The position numbers and the translations under genes are program-made. Source: an uncultured Eubacteriales bacterium (GTDB lineage: Bacteria; Bacillota; Clostridia; Oscillospirales; Oscillospiraceae). From it: a DNA stretch of 64,000 nucleotides. The number at the start of each line of letters is the position of its first letter. Positions within the stretch are counted from its first letter, which is position 1. The DNA is taken from NCBI GenBank assembly GCA_902475435.1, contig CABRZL010000002.1:61672-125671 (forward strand). Reading direction: 5' to 3'. Below the pieces are notes generated by a model, which saw only the letters and a list, made by a program, of their open reading frames with translations, searched no databases and was not told where the DNA came from. Of the stretch, positions 1-7,867 are shown piece after piece.

Positions 1-7
1 GCAGTGG

Positions 8-1183
8 ATGTACTATTTGCTGCTGTTTCCATATTTTAAACCAGCTATTCTAGGTGTGATGGAGGGTACGGATCTGCTGGAAACAATCTTCGATTTCTGG
101 CGTCTTGCCGCAGCTGGTGTGGTTTGTGTCCTGTATCTGCTGCAAATGGTGAAGAAGAAGCGACGCCCTTCGTCGGTGCTGATATGGCTTTGCGTCTATC
201 TGGGATTTATTGCGTTGGCGACGCTGCTTCGGGAGGATAATCTCTGGAGCTTAATCAACTATGTGATGACCATTGTCACCTTTTGTATGCTGGTGGAACT
301 CAGCGTTCGAGAAGATCCGCGTATGACTCTGGATATGTTGGTCATGCCGCTGACGGTGCTGGTTTTGGCGAATTTTGTCCTGCTCTGTATATTCCCGGGA
401 GGGCTGTGCAGCGGCGGCACCTATAATTACAAGTACAATTTTCTTGGAATTGATAACTTCTTAGCGCCGATTCTGGTTCCGTATATGTTTCTCACGGTGC
501 TGCGTTCCTCGATGATCCACGGAAAGATCAACTGGTTTGCCTATGGAATGGTTGCCGTGGCATCCCTGAGCCTGTTGCTGGTGTGGTCTGCGACCGGATT
601 GATGGGACTGGCGGTGGCGCTGATTTTCCTGCTGTTTTTCTATGAGCGGCGGTTTCAGACGATCTTTAATTTTACAGCCTCCTTTGGCGTGGGGGCGGCA
701 ATGTTTTTTTCCATTGTCCTGTTCCGGCTTCAGAATTTCTTTGCGTTCTTTATTGAGGGCGTGCTCCATAAGGGGCTTAGCTTTACCGGACGCACGGATA
801 TTTGGGACAAGGCCATACAGCTGTTTTTGGAATCTCCCTTTTTGGGCTATGGGATTGCTCAGTCTGGGAAGGTCTACCGATTGTCGAAGAATAAGTATTA
901 TCATGCCCACAACGTGTTTCTGGAAATTCTGGTGGAAGGCGGAGTCTTTTCGCTGATTGCGTTTCTTCTGATGCTGGCTCAGGCGGGAAAGCAGCTTTTG
1001 ATCTATCGAAAACATCCCTATGCCTGCCTGATTTCCGCGGCGTTGCTGTCTGTAGCGGTAATGACTACCATGGAACCGTTCCTCGACAGCAATGGGCTGC
1101 TGATCTACGCGATGGTGTTTTTGGGATATTATGTAGGGAACCTGATTTATGAAAAAGATGTGCCCCCGGCAGGGGCGCGCTGA
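8..1183 (+). CDS. O-antigen ligase/Wzy-like polysaccharide polymerase, possibly 5'-partial
   Basis: Polytopic membrane protein of at least 391 residues. It has about ten hydrophobic segments and the signature of the Wzy_C/O-antigen ligase family: a GRTDIW motif near residue 259 and HAHN with a following FLEILVEGG near residues 299-310, in the large loop before the last helices. Family members polymerise or transfer undecaprenyl-linked oligosaccharides outside the membrane; in a Gram-positive the likely product is a capsule or wall polysaccharide. The first ATG is only seven bases from the window edge and no ribosome site is visible, so the true start may lie outside. A flippase follows after 32 bp and then an acyltransferase, all co-directional, which supports a surface-polysaccharide operon. 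Confidence 0.8.
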   Translation: MYYLLLFPYFKPAILGVMEGTDLLETIFDFWRLAAAGVVCVLYLLQMVKKKRRPSSVLIWLCVYLGFIALATLLREDNLWSLINYVMTIVTFCMLVELSVREDPRMTLDMLVMPLTVLVLANFVLLCIFPGGLCSGGTYNYKYNFLGIDNFLAPILVPYMFLTVLRSSMIHGKINWFAYGMVAVASLSLLLVWSATGLMGLAVALIFLLFFYERRFQTIFNFTASFGVGAAMFFSIVLFRLQNFFAFFIEGVLHKGLSFTGRTDIWDKAIQLFLESPFLGYGIAQSGKVYRLSKNKYYHAHNVFLEILVEGGVFSLIAFLLMLAQAGKQLLIYRKHPYACLISAALLSVAVMTTMEPFLDSNGLLIYAMVFLGYYVGNLIYEKDVPPAGAR

Positions 1184-1215
1184 TTCTTTCAATTTTTGTA
1201 TTCCGGAGGTTTATC

Positions 1216-2763
1216 ATGGCCCGTACACAAAATTCTATACGCAATGTTCTCGCGGCCATGATGGGTCAGCTGGGCGGCGTACTGGTCAATTTGCTGGCCA
1301 GAGTCTTTTTTCTGCACTATCTGAATCAAACCTATTTGGGACTCAACGGCCTGTTTACCAATGTGCTCACGATGCTTTCCCTGGTGGAATTGGGCGTAGG
1401 GCCTGCTATGGCCTATAGTCTCTATAAGCCCCTGGCTGATGGGGATGTGGAAAAGATCAAAAGCCATATGGCGTTCTACAAAAAGGCGTATATCACCATT
1501 GGCCTCGTCATTGCGGCGCTGGGACTCATATTTCTTCCCTTTTATACCGTGTTTATGGACGAAGTGCCGGATATTCCGCACCTCAACGTTATTTACCTGT
1601 TGTTTGTAGCCAATACGGTGGTCTCCTATTTCTATTCCTATAAACGGAGTTTAATCGTCTGCGACCAAAAAAAGTATATTGAAACAGGAATTCACTATGG
1701 AGCCTATTTTATTTTAAATGTGGTGCAGATCATTTTCCTGGCTGCCACCAAGAGTTATGTACTGTTTTTGGTTCTTCAGGTGATTTCCACATGGGCGGAA
1801 AACTTTATATTGGCGAGAAAGGCGGACAAGCTTTACCCGTATCTCCGGGACAAGAACGTAAAGCCCATGCCCAAAGAAGACGCGCGGGTTATTTTCCGAA
1901 ATGTGGCGGCTATGAGCATGCATAAGGTGGGAGCCGTGGTGGTGAATTCCACGGATAACATCCTCATATCCAAACTCATTGGTCTTGCAACGGCGGGGTT
2001 ATACAACAATTATTACACCATCATCCATCCGCTGCAAACCATCACCAATCAAATATTTGAGTCGATTGTAGCAAGTGTTGGCAATTTATCTGCTACAGTC
2101 AAGGGCGGGAATATTAAGAGATTGAAAGAGACGTTTAACGATGTGTTCTTTTTTGCCTTTTGGGTGTTTACCTTTTGCTCTGCTTGCCTGCTGAATCTGC
2201 TGCATCCGTTTATTGAGTTTCTATGGCTCCGCAATCGGGGGTGGCTGCTGGACAACGGTACGCTGATTGTGCTGGTTATCAATTTTTATCTGTACGGCAT
2301 GCGTCGGCCGGTATTGACCTTCCGGGATGCGTCCGGAGCATTCTGGAATGACCGTTTTAAGCCACTGTTTGAATCCATCATCAATTTGCTGGCCTCCATT
2401 GCGCTGGCCAATCGCTATGGGATTATGGGGATATTCCTGGGAACTCTGGTTTCCACAGTTACAACGAGCCTGTGGGTGGAGCCGCTGGTGTTGTATAGAA
2501 ACGTATTTTTCCTCCCTTTGCGGGATTATTTCATCCGGTTTTTCGGGTATACTGCCATAGGCGTGGGGATCTGCGGTATTACATCATGGTTTTGCCATTT
2601 GGCGGGCTATAGTCTTTTCAGTCTGTTGCCGCGGGCGCTGATCTGCCTGGTGGTGCCCAACGTGCTGTTATTTGTGATATTCCGGAAAACCAAGGAGTTT
2701 CAATATTTTGGCCAGTTAGGAAAGGAACTTCTGGGTAAGGTGCGTCATCATGAGTCGAACTGA
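1216..2763 (+). CDS. Polysaccharide flippase (Wzx/MATE-like)
   Basis: A 515-residue protein with about twelve to fourteen hydrophobic segments. Its N-terminus (RNVLAAMMGQLGGVLVNLL, then VELGVGPAMAYSLYKPLA near residues 55-75) is typical of the oligosaccharide flippases of the MOP superfamily found in Firmicute capsule loci. Such proteins move undecaprenyl-linked repeat units across the membrane to the polymerase, here the preceding gene. GGAGG stands eight bases before the ATG at 1216. Its end overlaps the next gene by 14 bp, indicating translational coupling. The transported glycan cannot be deduced. Confidence 0.85.
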   Translation: MARTQNSIRNVLAAMMGQLGGVLVNLLARVFFLHYLNQTYLGLNGLFTNVLTMLSLVELGVGPAMAYSLYKPLADGDVEKIKSHMAFYKKAYITIGLVIAALGLIFLPFYTVFMDEVPDIPHLNVIYLLFVANTVVSYFYSYKRSLIVCDQKKYIETGIHYGAYFILNVVQIIFLAATKSYVLFLVLQVISTWAENFILARKADKLYPYLRDKNVKPMPKEDARVIFRNVAAMSMHKVGAVVVNSTDNILISKLIGLATAGLYNNYYTIIHPLQTITNQIFESIVASVGNLSATVKGGNIKRLKETFNDVFFFAFWVFTFCSACLLNLLHPFIEFLWLRNRGWLLDNGTLIVLVINFYLYGMRRPVLTFRDASGAFWNDRFKPLFESIINLLASIALANRYGIMGIFLGTLVSTVTTSLWVEPLVLYRNVFFLPLRDYFIRFFGYTAIGVGICGITSWFCHLAGYSLFSLLPRALICLVVPNVLLFVIFRKTKEFQYFGQLGKELLGKVRHHESN

Positions 2764-3796
2764 TCACCCCCGGCGGGAAGCCTGGCTGGACAGCCTCAAG
2801 GGATTTGCAATTTTGCTGGTTATTCTGGGGCATGTCCTCAGCGGGTATCTGGATGCCGCTGCATTTCCGGGGGCTTATACCAGCTTCTATACAATTCGGA
2901 CCTGGATTTACAGTTTTCATATGCCCTTGTTTTTCCTCATCAGCGGGTTTACCTTTACCTTGGCCTACTGGCGGGGCGGACGCTTACGATGGAAAGGATA
3001 TTTTTCCCAACTGTTCAATCTGTTGTGGATCTATATTCTTTTTGCGGTACTGCAGTGGGGCGTCAAACAGGTGGTTCCCAATCTGGTCAATGAAACATAC
3101 GATTTAGAGGATCTCAAGCGGATGTTCATTGAGCCGCTGGGGAATTTCTGGTATATCTATGTGTTATTTGTACTGTATGTTTTGGGGGCTTTGACCCGGG
3201 TGGCGGATTGGCCCTCTCAGTGGATTCTGTTTCCCGGAGCATTGTCCATTGTTGTCGCAGATATTCATCTGGACTGGACGGAATTGACCCTTTACCGTAT
3301 TATCTATCACTTTTTCTTTTTTGCGTTGGGAAGCGCCCTGTGCAGCCGGAGGCGATATCTCGCCAGTGATAAATGCCTGGGGATTTCGGCTATGGTGCTT
3401 GCAGCAGCAGCCTATTTTTATCTGTTTTGGTATATCAGAGACTGGTACGCAAACTGGAAGGTCGCAATTGCCGTTGCAACCAGCTTTGTATTTTTGGCCA
3501 TGTTTTTCCGTTGGAAACTGCTGGCGAAGGTATCGTTGCTGCAATTATGCGGAAAATATTGCTTGGAGCTGTATCTTCTGCATACGTTCTTCACGGCGGG
3601 ACTGCGGAGTGTGTTGCCATTGGCAGGGATTACGAGGCCCTGGCTCAGCGTATGGGTGAATTTTATTATCAGCACTGGCGTGAGTCTTGGCCTGGCATGG
3701 ATTGCGGGAAAATGCCGATGGATGGATTTGTTTTTTCGTCCGTCCCGGTTTTTGCAGTGGGTGAGAAGCAAACGACCAGCGGCAATCACCAAATGA
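2750..3796 (+). CDS. Acyltransferase family 3 membrane protein
   Basis: A 348-residue integral membrane protein of the acyltransferase-3 (OafA/NodX-like) family. The N-terminus carries the family pattern W-L-D-S-L-K-G-F-A-I followed by GHV near residues 26-28, where His is the conserved catalytic-type residue, and about ten hydrophobic segments follow. These enzymes O-acetylate or otherwise acylate surface glycans, using cytoplasmic acyl-CoA. The start lies inside the end of the flippase gene, so translation is coupled. It is the last gene of the polysaccharide operon and is followed by a strong palindrome. Donor and acceptor are unknown. Confidence 0.8.
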   Translation: MSRTDHPRREAWLDSLKGFAILLVILGHVLSGYLDAAAFPGAYTSFYTIRTWIYSFHMPLFFLISGFTFTLAYWRGGRLRWKGYFSQLFNLLWIYILFAVLQWGVKQVVPNLVNETYDLEDLKRMFIEPLGNFWYIYVLFVLYVLGALTRVADWPSQWILFPGALSIVVADIHLDWTELTLYRIIYHFFFFALGSALCSRRRYLASDKCLGISAMVLAAAAYFYLFWYIRDWYANWKVAIAVATSFVFLAMFFRWKLLAKVSLLQLCGKYCLELYLLHTFFTAGLRSVLPLAGITRPWLSVWVNFIISTGVSLGLAWIAGKCRWMDLFFRPSRFLQWVRSKRPAAITK

Positions 3797-3802
3797 ACAT
3801 AA

Positions 3803-3838
3803 CGACAACACCCCCGGGCATGCCCGGGGGTGTTGTCG
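3803..3838 (+). terminator. 36-bp perfect palindrome, probable transcription end
   Basis: Two 18-base arms, each the exact reverse complement of the other, meet with no loop at 3820/3821. Position just after the acyltransferase stop suggests termination or 3'-end protection. There is no T-run after it, so it is not a textbook intrinsic terminator. A second short hairpin (3881-3898) followed by a T-rich stretch lies downstream. Confidence 0.55.
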
Positions 3839-3872
3839 CGCTACATGAAAAATAAAAGGAGAAAAAGTATAT

Positions 3873-3962
3873 ATGAAAACCGCCATTTGGAAATGGCGAC
3901 TGTTTTCTTTTGATATATTCATCCTATCACGGCTTTTTTTCGAAGTCCTGAACAAAATTTGA
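3873..3962 (+). CDS. Possible 29-residue hydrophobic peptide
   Basis: A short ORF opens at ATG 3873 with AGGAG eleven bases upstream. It encodes a basic, aromatic N-terminus followed by a hydrophobic stretch (FSFDIFILSRLFF) and ends at TGA 3962. It sits in the 305-bp interval between the acyltransferase and the spermidine-synthase-like gene. The same DNA forms a hairpin (3881-3898) with T-rich flank, so this may be a terminator region that happens to be open. No family is recognised. Confidence 0.22.
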   Translation: MKTAIWKWRLFSFDIFILSRLFFEVLNKI

Positions 3963-4040
3963 ACCGTTTGTAAAGAAATGGAGAGATTGTGACGGGGATG
4001 GAACCAGATAAAATTTCAACCTGGAGCGGAGTTCAGGGGC

Positions 4041-4069
4041 TTGCCTTTTACTGCTTTGGCAGATATAAT
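4041..4069 (+). promoter_or_regulatory. Sigma-A promoter of the spermidine-synthase-like gene
   Basis: TTGCCT at 4041-4046 and a perfect TATAAT at 4064-4069 are separated by 17 bp. The predicted start point is about 25 bp before the ATG at 4102. Confidence 0.75.
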
Positions 4070-4101
4070 AATACCATTGCGAGCGAAGGGAGCATCATGC
4101 C

Positions 4102-5703
4102 ATGGAGCGGCCCAAAATTCTGGGAAACAAACTCTATCTGTATTTGACGGAATTCTTTGCCGGCATGTCGGTGATGGCGGTGGAACTGGGGGCCAGCCGA
4201 CTGCTGGCGCCATATTTCAGTTCTTCACAGATTGTATGGACGATTATCATCGGTACGATTATGATTGCCATGGCGCTGGGGAATATCTATGGAGGACGCT
4301 CTGCGGATAAAAACCCGGATCCGGACAAGCTTTACCGCCGGCTGCTCATTGCCGCGGTTTGGATCGCAGCCATCCCTTTGGTGGGGAAATATATTATTCT
4401 GTTGATCTCGGGCGGACTGGTTCTGACGGTAAACAATAATTTTCTGATTTTAGCGGCGTTCCTCTCGTGTATGATTATATTTGTTTTTCCGCTGTTCCTG
4501 CTGGGGACTGTCACGCCGTCTCTGGCAAAATATACGGTGGACAGCCTGGATGAGGGCGGCAAGGTGGTTGGAACCCTGGGGGCGTTCAACACGATAGGCA
4601 GCATTTTGGGTACGTTCCTGCCTACCTTTGTCACGATACCAACTGTGGGTACCGCAGTGACTTTTTTGATCTTCTCCGGTATTTTGCTGGTTTTGGGGCT
4701 GGTGTATTTTATCAGTGCCCGTCGTCGCCCGATACTTTGCATTGTATCGGCAGTATTGTTTGTGTTGTGTTCTATTTTCGGTCATACGGGAAGCTTTGCT
4801 TTCTGGGAGTCAAATCTCCGCTACGAAGGGGAAAGCATTTATAACTATCTTCAGGTGAAGGAAACCGAAGACAGCATGATTTTGTCAACCAACGTACTGT
4901 TTGGGGTGCAGTCTGTGTACCAAAAGGATGCGGGACTTACAGGGATGTATTACGATTATGCCCTGGCGGCGCCTTTGATGGCAGGAGCCGATGCGGCGGA
5001 AAAAGACGTGCTGATATTGGGGATGGGTACCGGGACTTTCGCGGTACAAACGCAGCGCTATTTTCCCCAAAGCCAGATTTCTGGGGTAGAGATTGACCAG
5101 AAGATTACGGATCTGGCCAAGGAATACTTTGCGCTGCCGGACAGCATTCCGGTGACTACCTATGACGGACGGGCCTACTTGGCCGGCGACAAAAACACCT
5201 ATGACGTGATTATGGTGGACGCCTATCAGGATATCACCATTCCGTTTCAAATGTCCTCCGTGGAGTTTTTCAGCCTGGTGCGGGAGCATCTGAATCCCGG
5301 CGGCGTTATGGTCGTCAATATGAACATGCATACGGATGAAGAAGGGAATATCAATCAGTACCTGTCCGATACCATTGCTTCGGTATTTCCCTATGTTGCG
5401 ACTGTGGATGTAAGTGGGACCACCAACCGGGAGCTGTTTGCCACCGCGGACGGCGAAGTCCTGGACTCGCTGGAAGGCCGGGTGGATCAACTGCCGGGGG
5501 GAGAACTCAAGACGATGCTTGCCGCAGTGGCGCAAAATATGGAACGTTATACGGCGGGAAATTGTTTGCTTACCGATGATAAAGCCCCGGTTGAGCTTTT
5601 GGGGATGTCGGTAATTGACGGACTGATCTCACGAGAACTCGGATATTATCGGGATGTTTTTGAAGAAAACGGGATTTCCGGAATTTTGGAGACGTTTTCC
5701 TGA
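4102..5703 (+). CDS. Fused membrane-spermidine synthase-like protein
   Basis: A 533-residue two-part protein. Residues 1 to about 215 form six or seven hydrophobic helices (ELGASRLLAPYFSSS near the start is characteristic of 'fused MFS/spermidine synthase' proteins). The C-terminal part has the Rossmann fold of aminopropyltransferases: LILGMGTGTFA near 303, an acidic GVEID loop near 330, YDGRAYL near 355 and DVIMVDAY near 372. Known relatives are polyamine synthase-like, but few have a proven substrate and several lack the decarboxy-SAM pocket. The membrane domain suggests action at the cytoplasmic face. It has its own promoter and is monocistronic. The ATG at 4097 is out of frame; 4102 has AAGGGA upstream. 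Confidence 0.75.
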   Translation: MERPKILGNKLYLYLTEFFAGMSVMAVELGASRLLAPYFSSSQIVWTIIIGTIMIAMALGNIYGGRSADKNPDPDKLYRRLLIAAVWIAAIPLVGKYIILLISGGLVLTVNNNFLILAAFLSCMIIFVFPLFLLGTVTPSLAKYTVDSLDEGGKVVGTLGAFNTIGSILGTFLPTFVTIPTVGTAVTFLIFSGILLVLGLVYFISARRRPILCIVSAVLFVLCSIFGHTGSFAFWESNLRYEGESIYNYLQVKETEDSMILSTNVLFGVQSVYQKDAGLTGMYYDYALAAPLMAGADAAEKDVLILGMGTGTFAVQTQRYFPQSQISGVEIDQKITDLAKEYFALPDSIPVTTYDGRAYLAGDKNTYDVIMVDAYQDITIPFQMSSVEFFSLVREHLNPGGVMVVNMNMHTDEEGNINQYLSDTIASVFPYVATVDVSGTTNRELFATADGEVLDSLEGRVDQLPGGELKTMLAAVAQNMERYTAGNCLLTDDKAPVELLGMSVIDGLISRELGYYRDVFEENGISGILETFS

Positions 5704-5736
5704 GCCTGCGGCGCGAAGGGACCGGTGAAATTGGGG

Positions 5737-5767
5737 TTGACTTGTACCCGGGTTCAGATGCTATAAT
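5737..5767 (+). promoter_or_regulatory. Promoter of the DUF3842 gene
   Basis: TTGACT at 5737-5742, 19-bp spacer, and TATAAT at 5762-5767 preceded by TGC (extended -10). The start point would be near 5774, which rules out the GTG at 5776 as start codon and favours ATG 5803. Confidence 0.65.
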
Positions 5768-5802
5768 ACAACTTAGTGGTTATGGAAAAGGGGGCATGGG
5801 AA

Positions 5803-6207
5803 ATGCGGATCTTGATTATTGACGGACAGGGCGGCGGCATGGGCCGTCAACTGGTGCAGCAAGTCAAGGCTGCATTTCCCGGCGCTCAGCTTCGGGCGGT
5901 TGGTACCAATTCTGCAGCTGCCGCGGCTATGCGGAAAGCTGGAGCGGATATTGCCACCACCGGAGAAAATGCTGTGGTGGTGGGAGCCAAATGGGCTGAC
6001 GTCATCATTGGGCCCGTGGGGATTGTAATTGCCGACGCCCTCTATGGAGAGATTACACCCAACATGGCTGTAGCCGTGGGGCAGAGCAGCGCGAAGCGTA
6101 TTTTGATACCGGTCAACCATTGCGACAATCTGATTGCCGGCGTAAGCGAACAGCCGATGGGGCGCTTGATTGAGAGCGCGATTGCACTGATATCTGAGGG
6201 AAATTAA
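5803..6207 (+). CDS. DUF3842 family protein
   Basis: A 134-residue cytoplasmic protein matching the DUF3842 family of Clostridia: an N-terminal ILIIDGQGGGMGRQLV loop resembling a dinucleotide-binding turn, then GTNSAAAAAMRKAGAD and a C-terminal PVNHC segment. No function is established for the family; the glycine-rich first loop suggests nucleotide or cofactor binding, which is an inference. ATG 5803 has AAAGGGGG eight bases upstream, and the promoter start point lies downstream of the alternative GTG 5776. It precedes the lar operon by 164 bp and could be co-transcribed with it, since no terminator is visible between them. Confidence 0.75.
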   Translation: MRILIIDGQGGGMGRQLVQQVKAAFPGAQLRAVGTNSAAAAAMRKAGADIATTGENAVVVGAKWADVIIGPVGIVIADALYGEITPNMAVAVGQSSAKRILIPVNHCDNLIAGVSEQPMGRLIESAIALISEGN

Positions 6208-6371
6208 CCGAACCAGGAAGGATCGGCTCTATTTGAGATGAAGATCAATTGCCAGGAAGGAATTGTTGCTTCTGTAGAAGTGCAGTCCTTTTTGGCATTT
6301 TTCATGGCGGCGGTATTTGAAAGAATGATATGCGCAATGACGATAAAAATAGAATTTATGGAGGAAGCCGT

Positions 6372-7112
6372 ATGGATTTACAGACTTTTTTCCTAGACCA
6401 TCCCCGTGTGGCGCTGGGATTTTCCGGCGGAGTTGATTCGGCCTATCTCTTATGGGCGGCAAAGAAAGCGGGCGTGGATGTAAAGCCATATTTTATAAAA
6501 ACTCCGTTTCAGCCGGAATTTGAACTGGAGGACGCCCTGCGCTTGGGCCGGGAACTGGAGGTTCCCGTCACAGTTGTGCCGTTGCAGCTTCCGTCGGAGG
6601 TGCTGAAAAATCCGAAGAATCGCTGTTATCTGTGTAAAAGGGCGATATTTACGGCGTTACGGAATCAAGCGGCGGCAGACGGATATGACGTCCTGCTGGA
6701 TGGCTCTAATGCGTCGGATGATCCCAGGGAACGTCCCGGCATGCAGGCACTGACAGAGATGCAGGTGCTCTCTCCGCTGCGGCTATGCGGTCTCACCAAG
6801 GCAGAAATTCGTCAGAGATCCCGGGAGGCGGGGCTTTTTACCTGGGATAAGCCCTCGTATGCCTGCCTGGCGACTCGATTTCCCACGGGGACGGAGATTC
6901 GGGAGGAGATGCTGGCCCGTGTGGAGGCGGCGGAACAGATTTTGTTTTCCCTGGGATTCTCGGATTTTCGCGTGCGTCTGTTTCATGAGGCTGCGTGCAT
7001 TCAGGTCAAACCGGAGCAGATGAATCGGATTTTGAACCAGCGGGAGATCATTATCGAAGAGATGAAAGAAAAATTTCCCCGTGTCATGTTGGATTTGGAG
7101 GGACGGCCGTGA
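6372..7112 (+). CDS. larE: ATP-dependent sacrificial sulfur transferase LarE
   Basis: A 246-residue PP-loop ATPase: SGGVDS at residues 18-23 binds ATP pyrophosphate. LarE adenylates the carboxylates of the dicarboxylated pyridinium mononucleotide made by LarB and replaces them with thiocarboxylates. In the Lactobacillus enzyme the sulfur comes from a sacrificial cysteine; the equivalent here appears to be Cys165 in PSYACLATR. Cys85 and Cys88 form an extra CYLC pair. ATG 6372 is preferred over the in-frame ATG 6330 because GGAGG stands directly before it. The stop overlaps the start of larB by 4 bp. No larA (nickel racemase) lies in the window, so the enzyme using the cofactor is elsewhere. 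Confidence 0.9.
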   Translation: MDLQTFFLDHPRVALGFSGGVDSAYLLWAAKKAGVDVKPYFIKTPFQPEFELEDALRLGRELEVPVTVVPLQLPSEVLKNPKNRCYLCKRAIFTALRNQAAADGYDVLLDGSNASDDPRERPGMQALTEMQVLSPLRLCGLTKAEIRQRSREAGLFTWDKPSYACLATRFPTGTEIREEMLARVEAAEQILFSLGFSDFRVRLFHEAACIQVKPEQMNRILNQREIIIEEMKEKFPRVMLDLEGRP

Positions 7113-7867
7113 ACCAGAAAGAATTGAAATTGCTGCTTCAACAGGTAGCTGCGGGAGAAATAGATGTGGATACCGCGTTGCTTCAATGTAAAGAGGCCCC
7201 GTATCGGGATCTGGGCTATGCCAAGCTGGACAGCCATCGGGGACTTCGCCAGGGAACAGCGGAAGTGATTTACGGAGCGGGAAAGACGGCGGAGCAGATT
7301 GCCGGCATTGCAGGCGAGATGCTGGCTCATGGAGAAAAAACCGTGCTGATAACACGGTTAGAGGCAGAAAAAGCAGCAGAAGTGGAAAAGGCAGTGCCGC
7401 TTCAGTATTTTGAAATGGGAAACATTGCCGTGGCGGGGAGCTTTCCGGAGCGTACCGGCGGAGGAAAAATTGTGGTGGCCACCGGAGGAACCAGCGATAT
7501 CCCTGTGGCAGAAGAGGCGGCCATTACGGCGGAGGCGCTGGGAAACGAAGTGGTTCGGCTCTATGATGTAGGTGTGGCAGGGCTTCACCGTCTGCTGGAC
7601 CATTTGGATGAGATTATGTCGGCGCAGGTCATCATTGCCATTGCCGGGATGGAGGGAGCGCTTGCCAGTGTGATTGGCGGGCTTGCGGATTGTCCGGTCA
7701 TTGCGGTGCCGACTTCGATTGGGTACGGAGCGTCGTTCGGCGGCGTCAGCGCACTGCTGAGTATGCTCAATTCCTGTGCCAGCGGCGTCAGTGTGGTCAA
7801 TATTGACAACGGATTTGGGGCCGGATTCCTGGCCAGCCGAATCAACCATTTGGGAGGTAATCAATGA
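7109..7867 (+). CDS. larB: Nickel-pincer cofactor biosynthesis carboxylase LarB
   Basis: A 252-residue protein. The C-terminal half is a PurE (AIR carboxylase)-like domain with ATGGTSDIPVAEEAA and MEGALASVIGGL, as in LarB, which carboxylates nicotinic acid adenine dinucleotide at C5 and hydrolyses it to the mononucleotide, the first step of nickel-pincer nucleotide synthesis. The N-terminal half has the LarB motif YRDLGYAKLDSHR. The start is GTG 7109, in a GTGA overlap with the larE stop, with GGAGGGA five bases upstream. Upstream codons in this frame would lie inside larE. The end overlaps larC by ATGA. Confidence 0.92.
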   Translation: MNQKELKLLLQQVAAGEIDVDTALLQCKEAPYRDLGYAKLDSHRGLRQGTAEVIYGAGKTAEQIAGIAGEMLAHGEKTVLITRLEAEKAAEVEKAVPLQYFEMGNIAVAGSFPERTGGGKIVVATGGTSDIPVAEEAAITAEALGNEVVRLYDVGVAGLHRLLDHLDEIMSAQVIIAIAGMEGALASVIGGLADCPVIAVPTSIGYGASFGGVSALLSMLNSCASGVSVVNIDNGFGAGFLASRINHLGGNQ

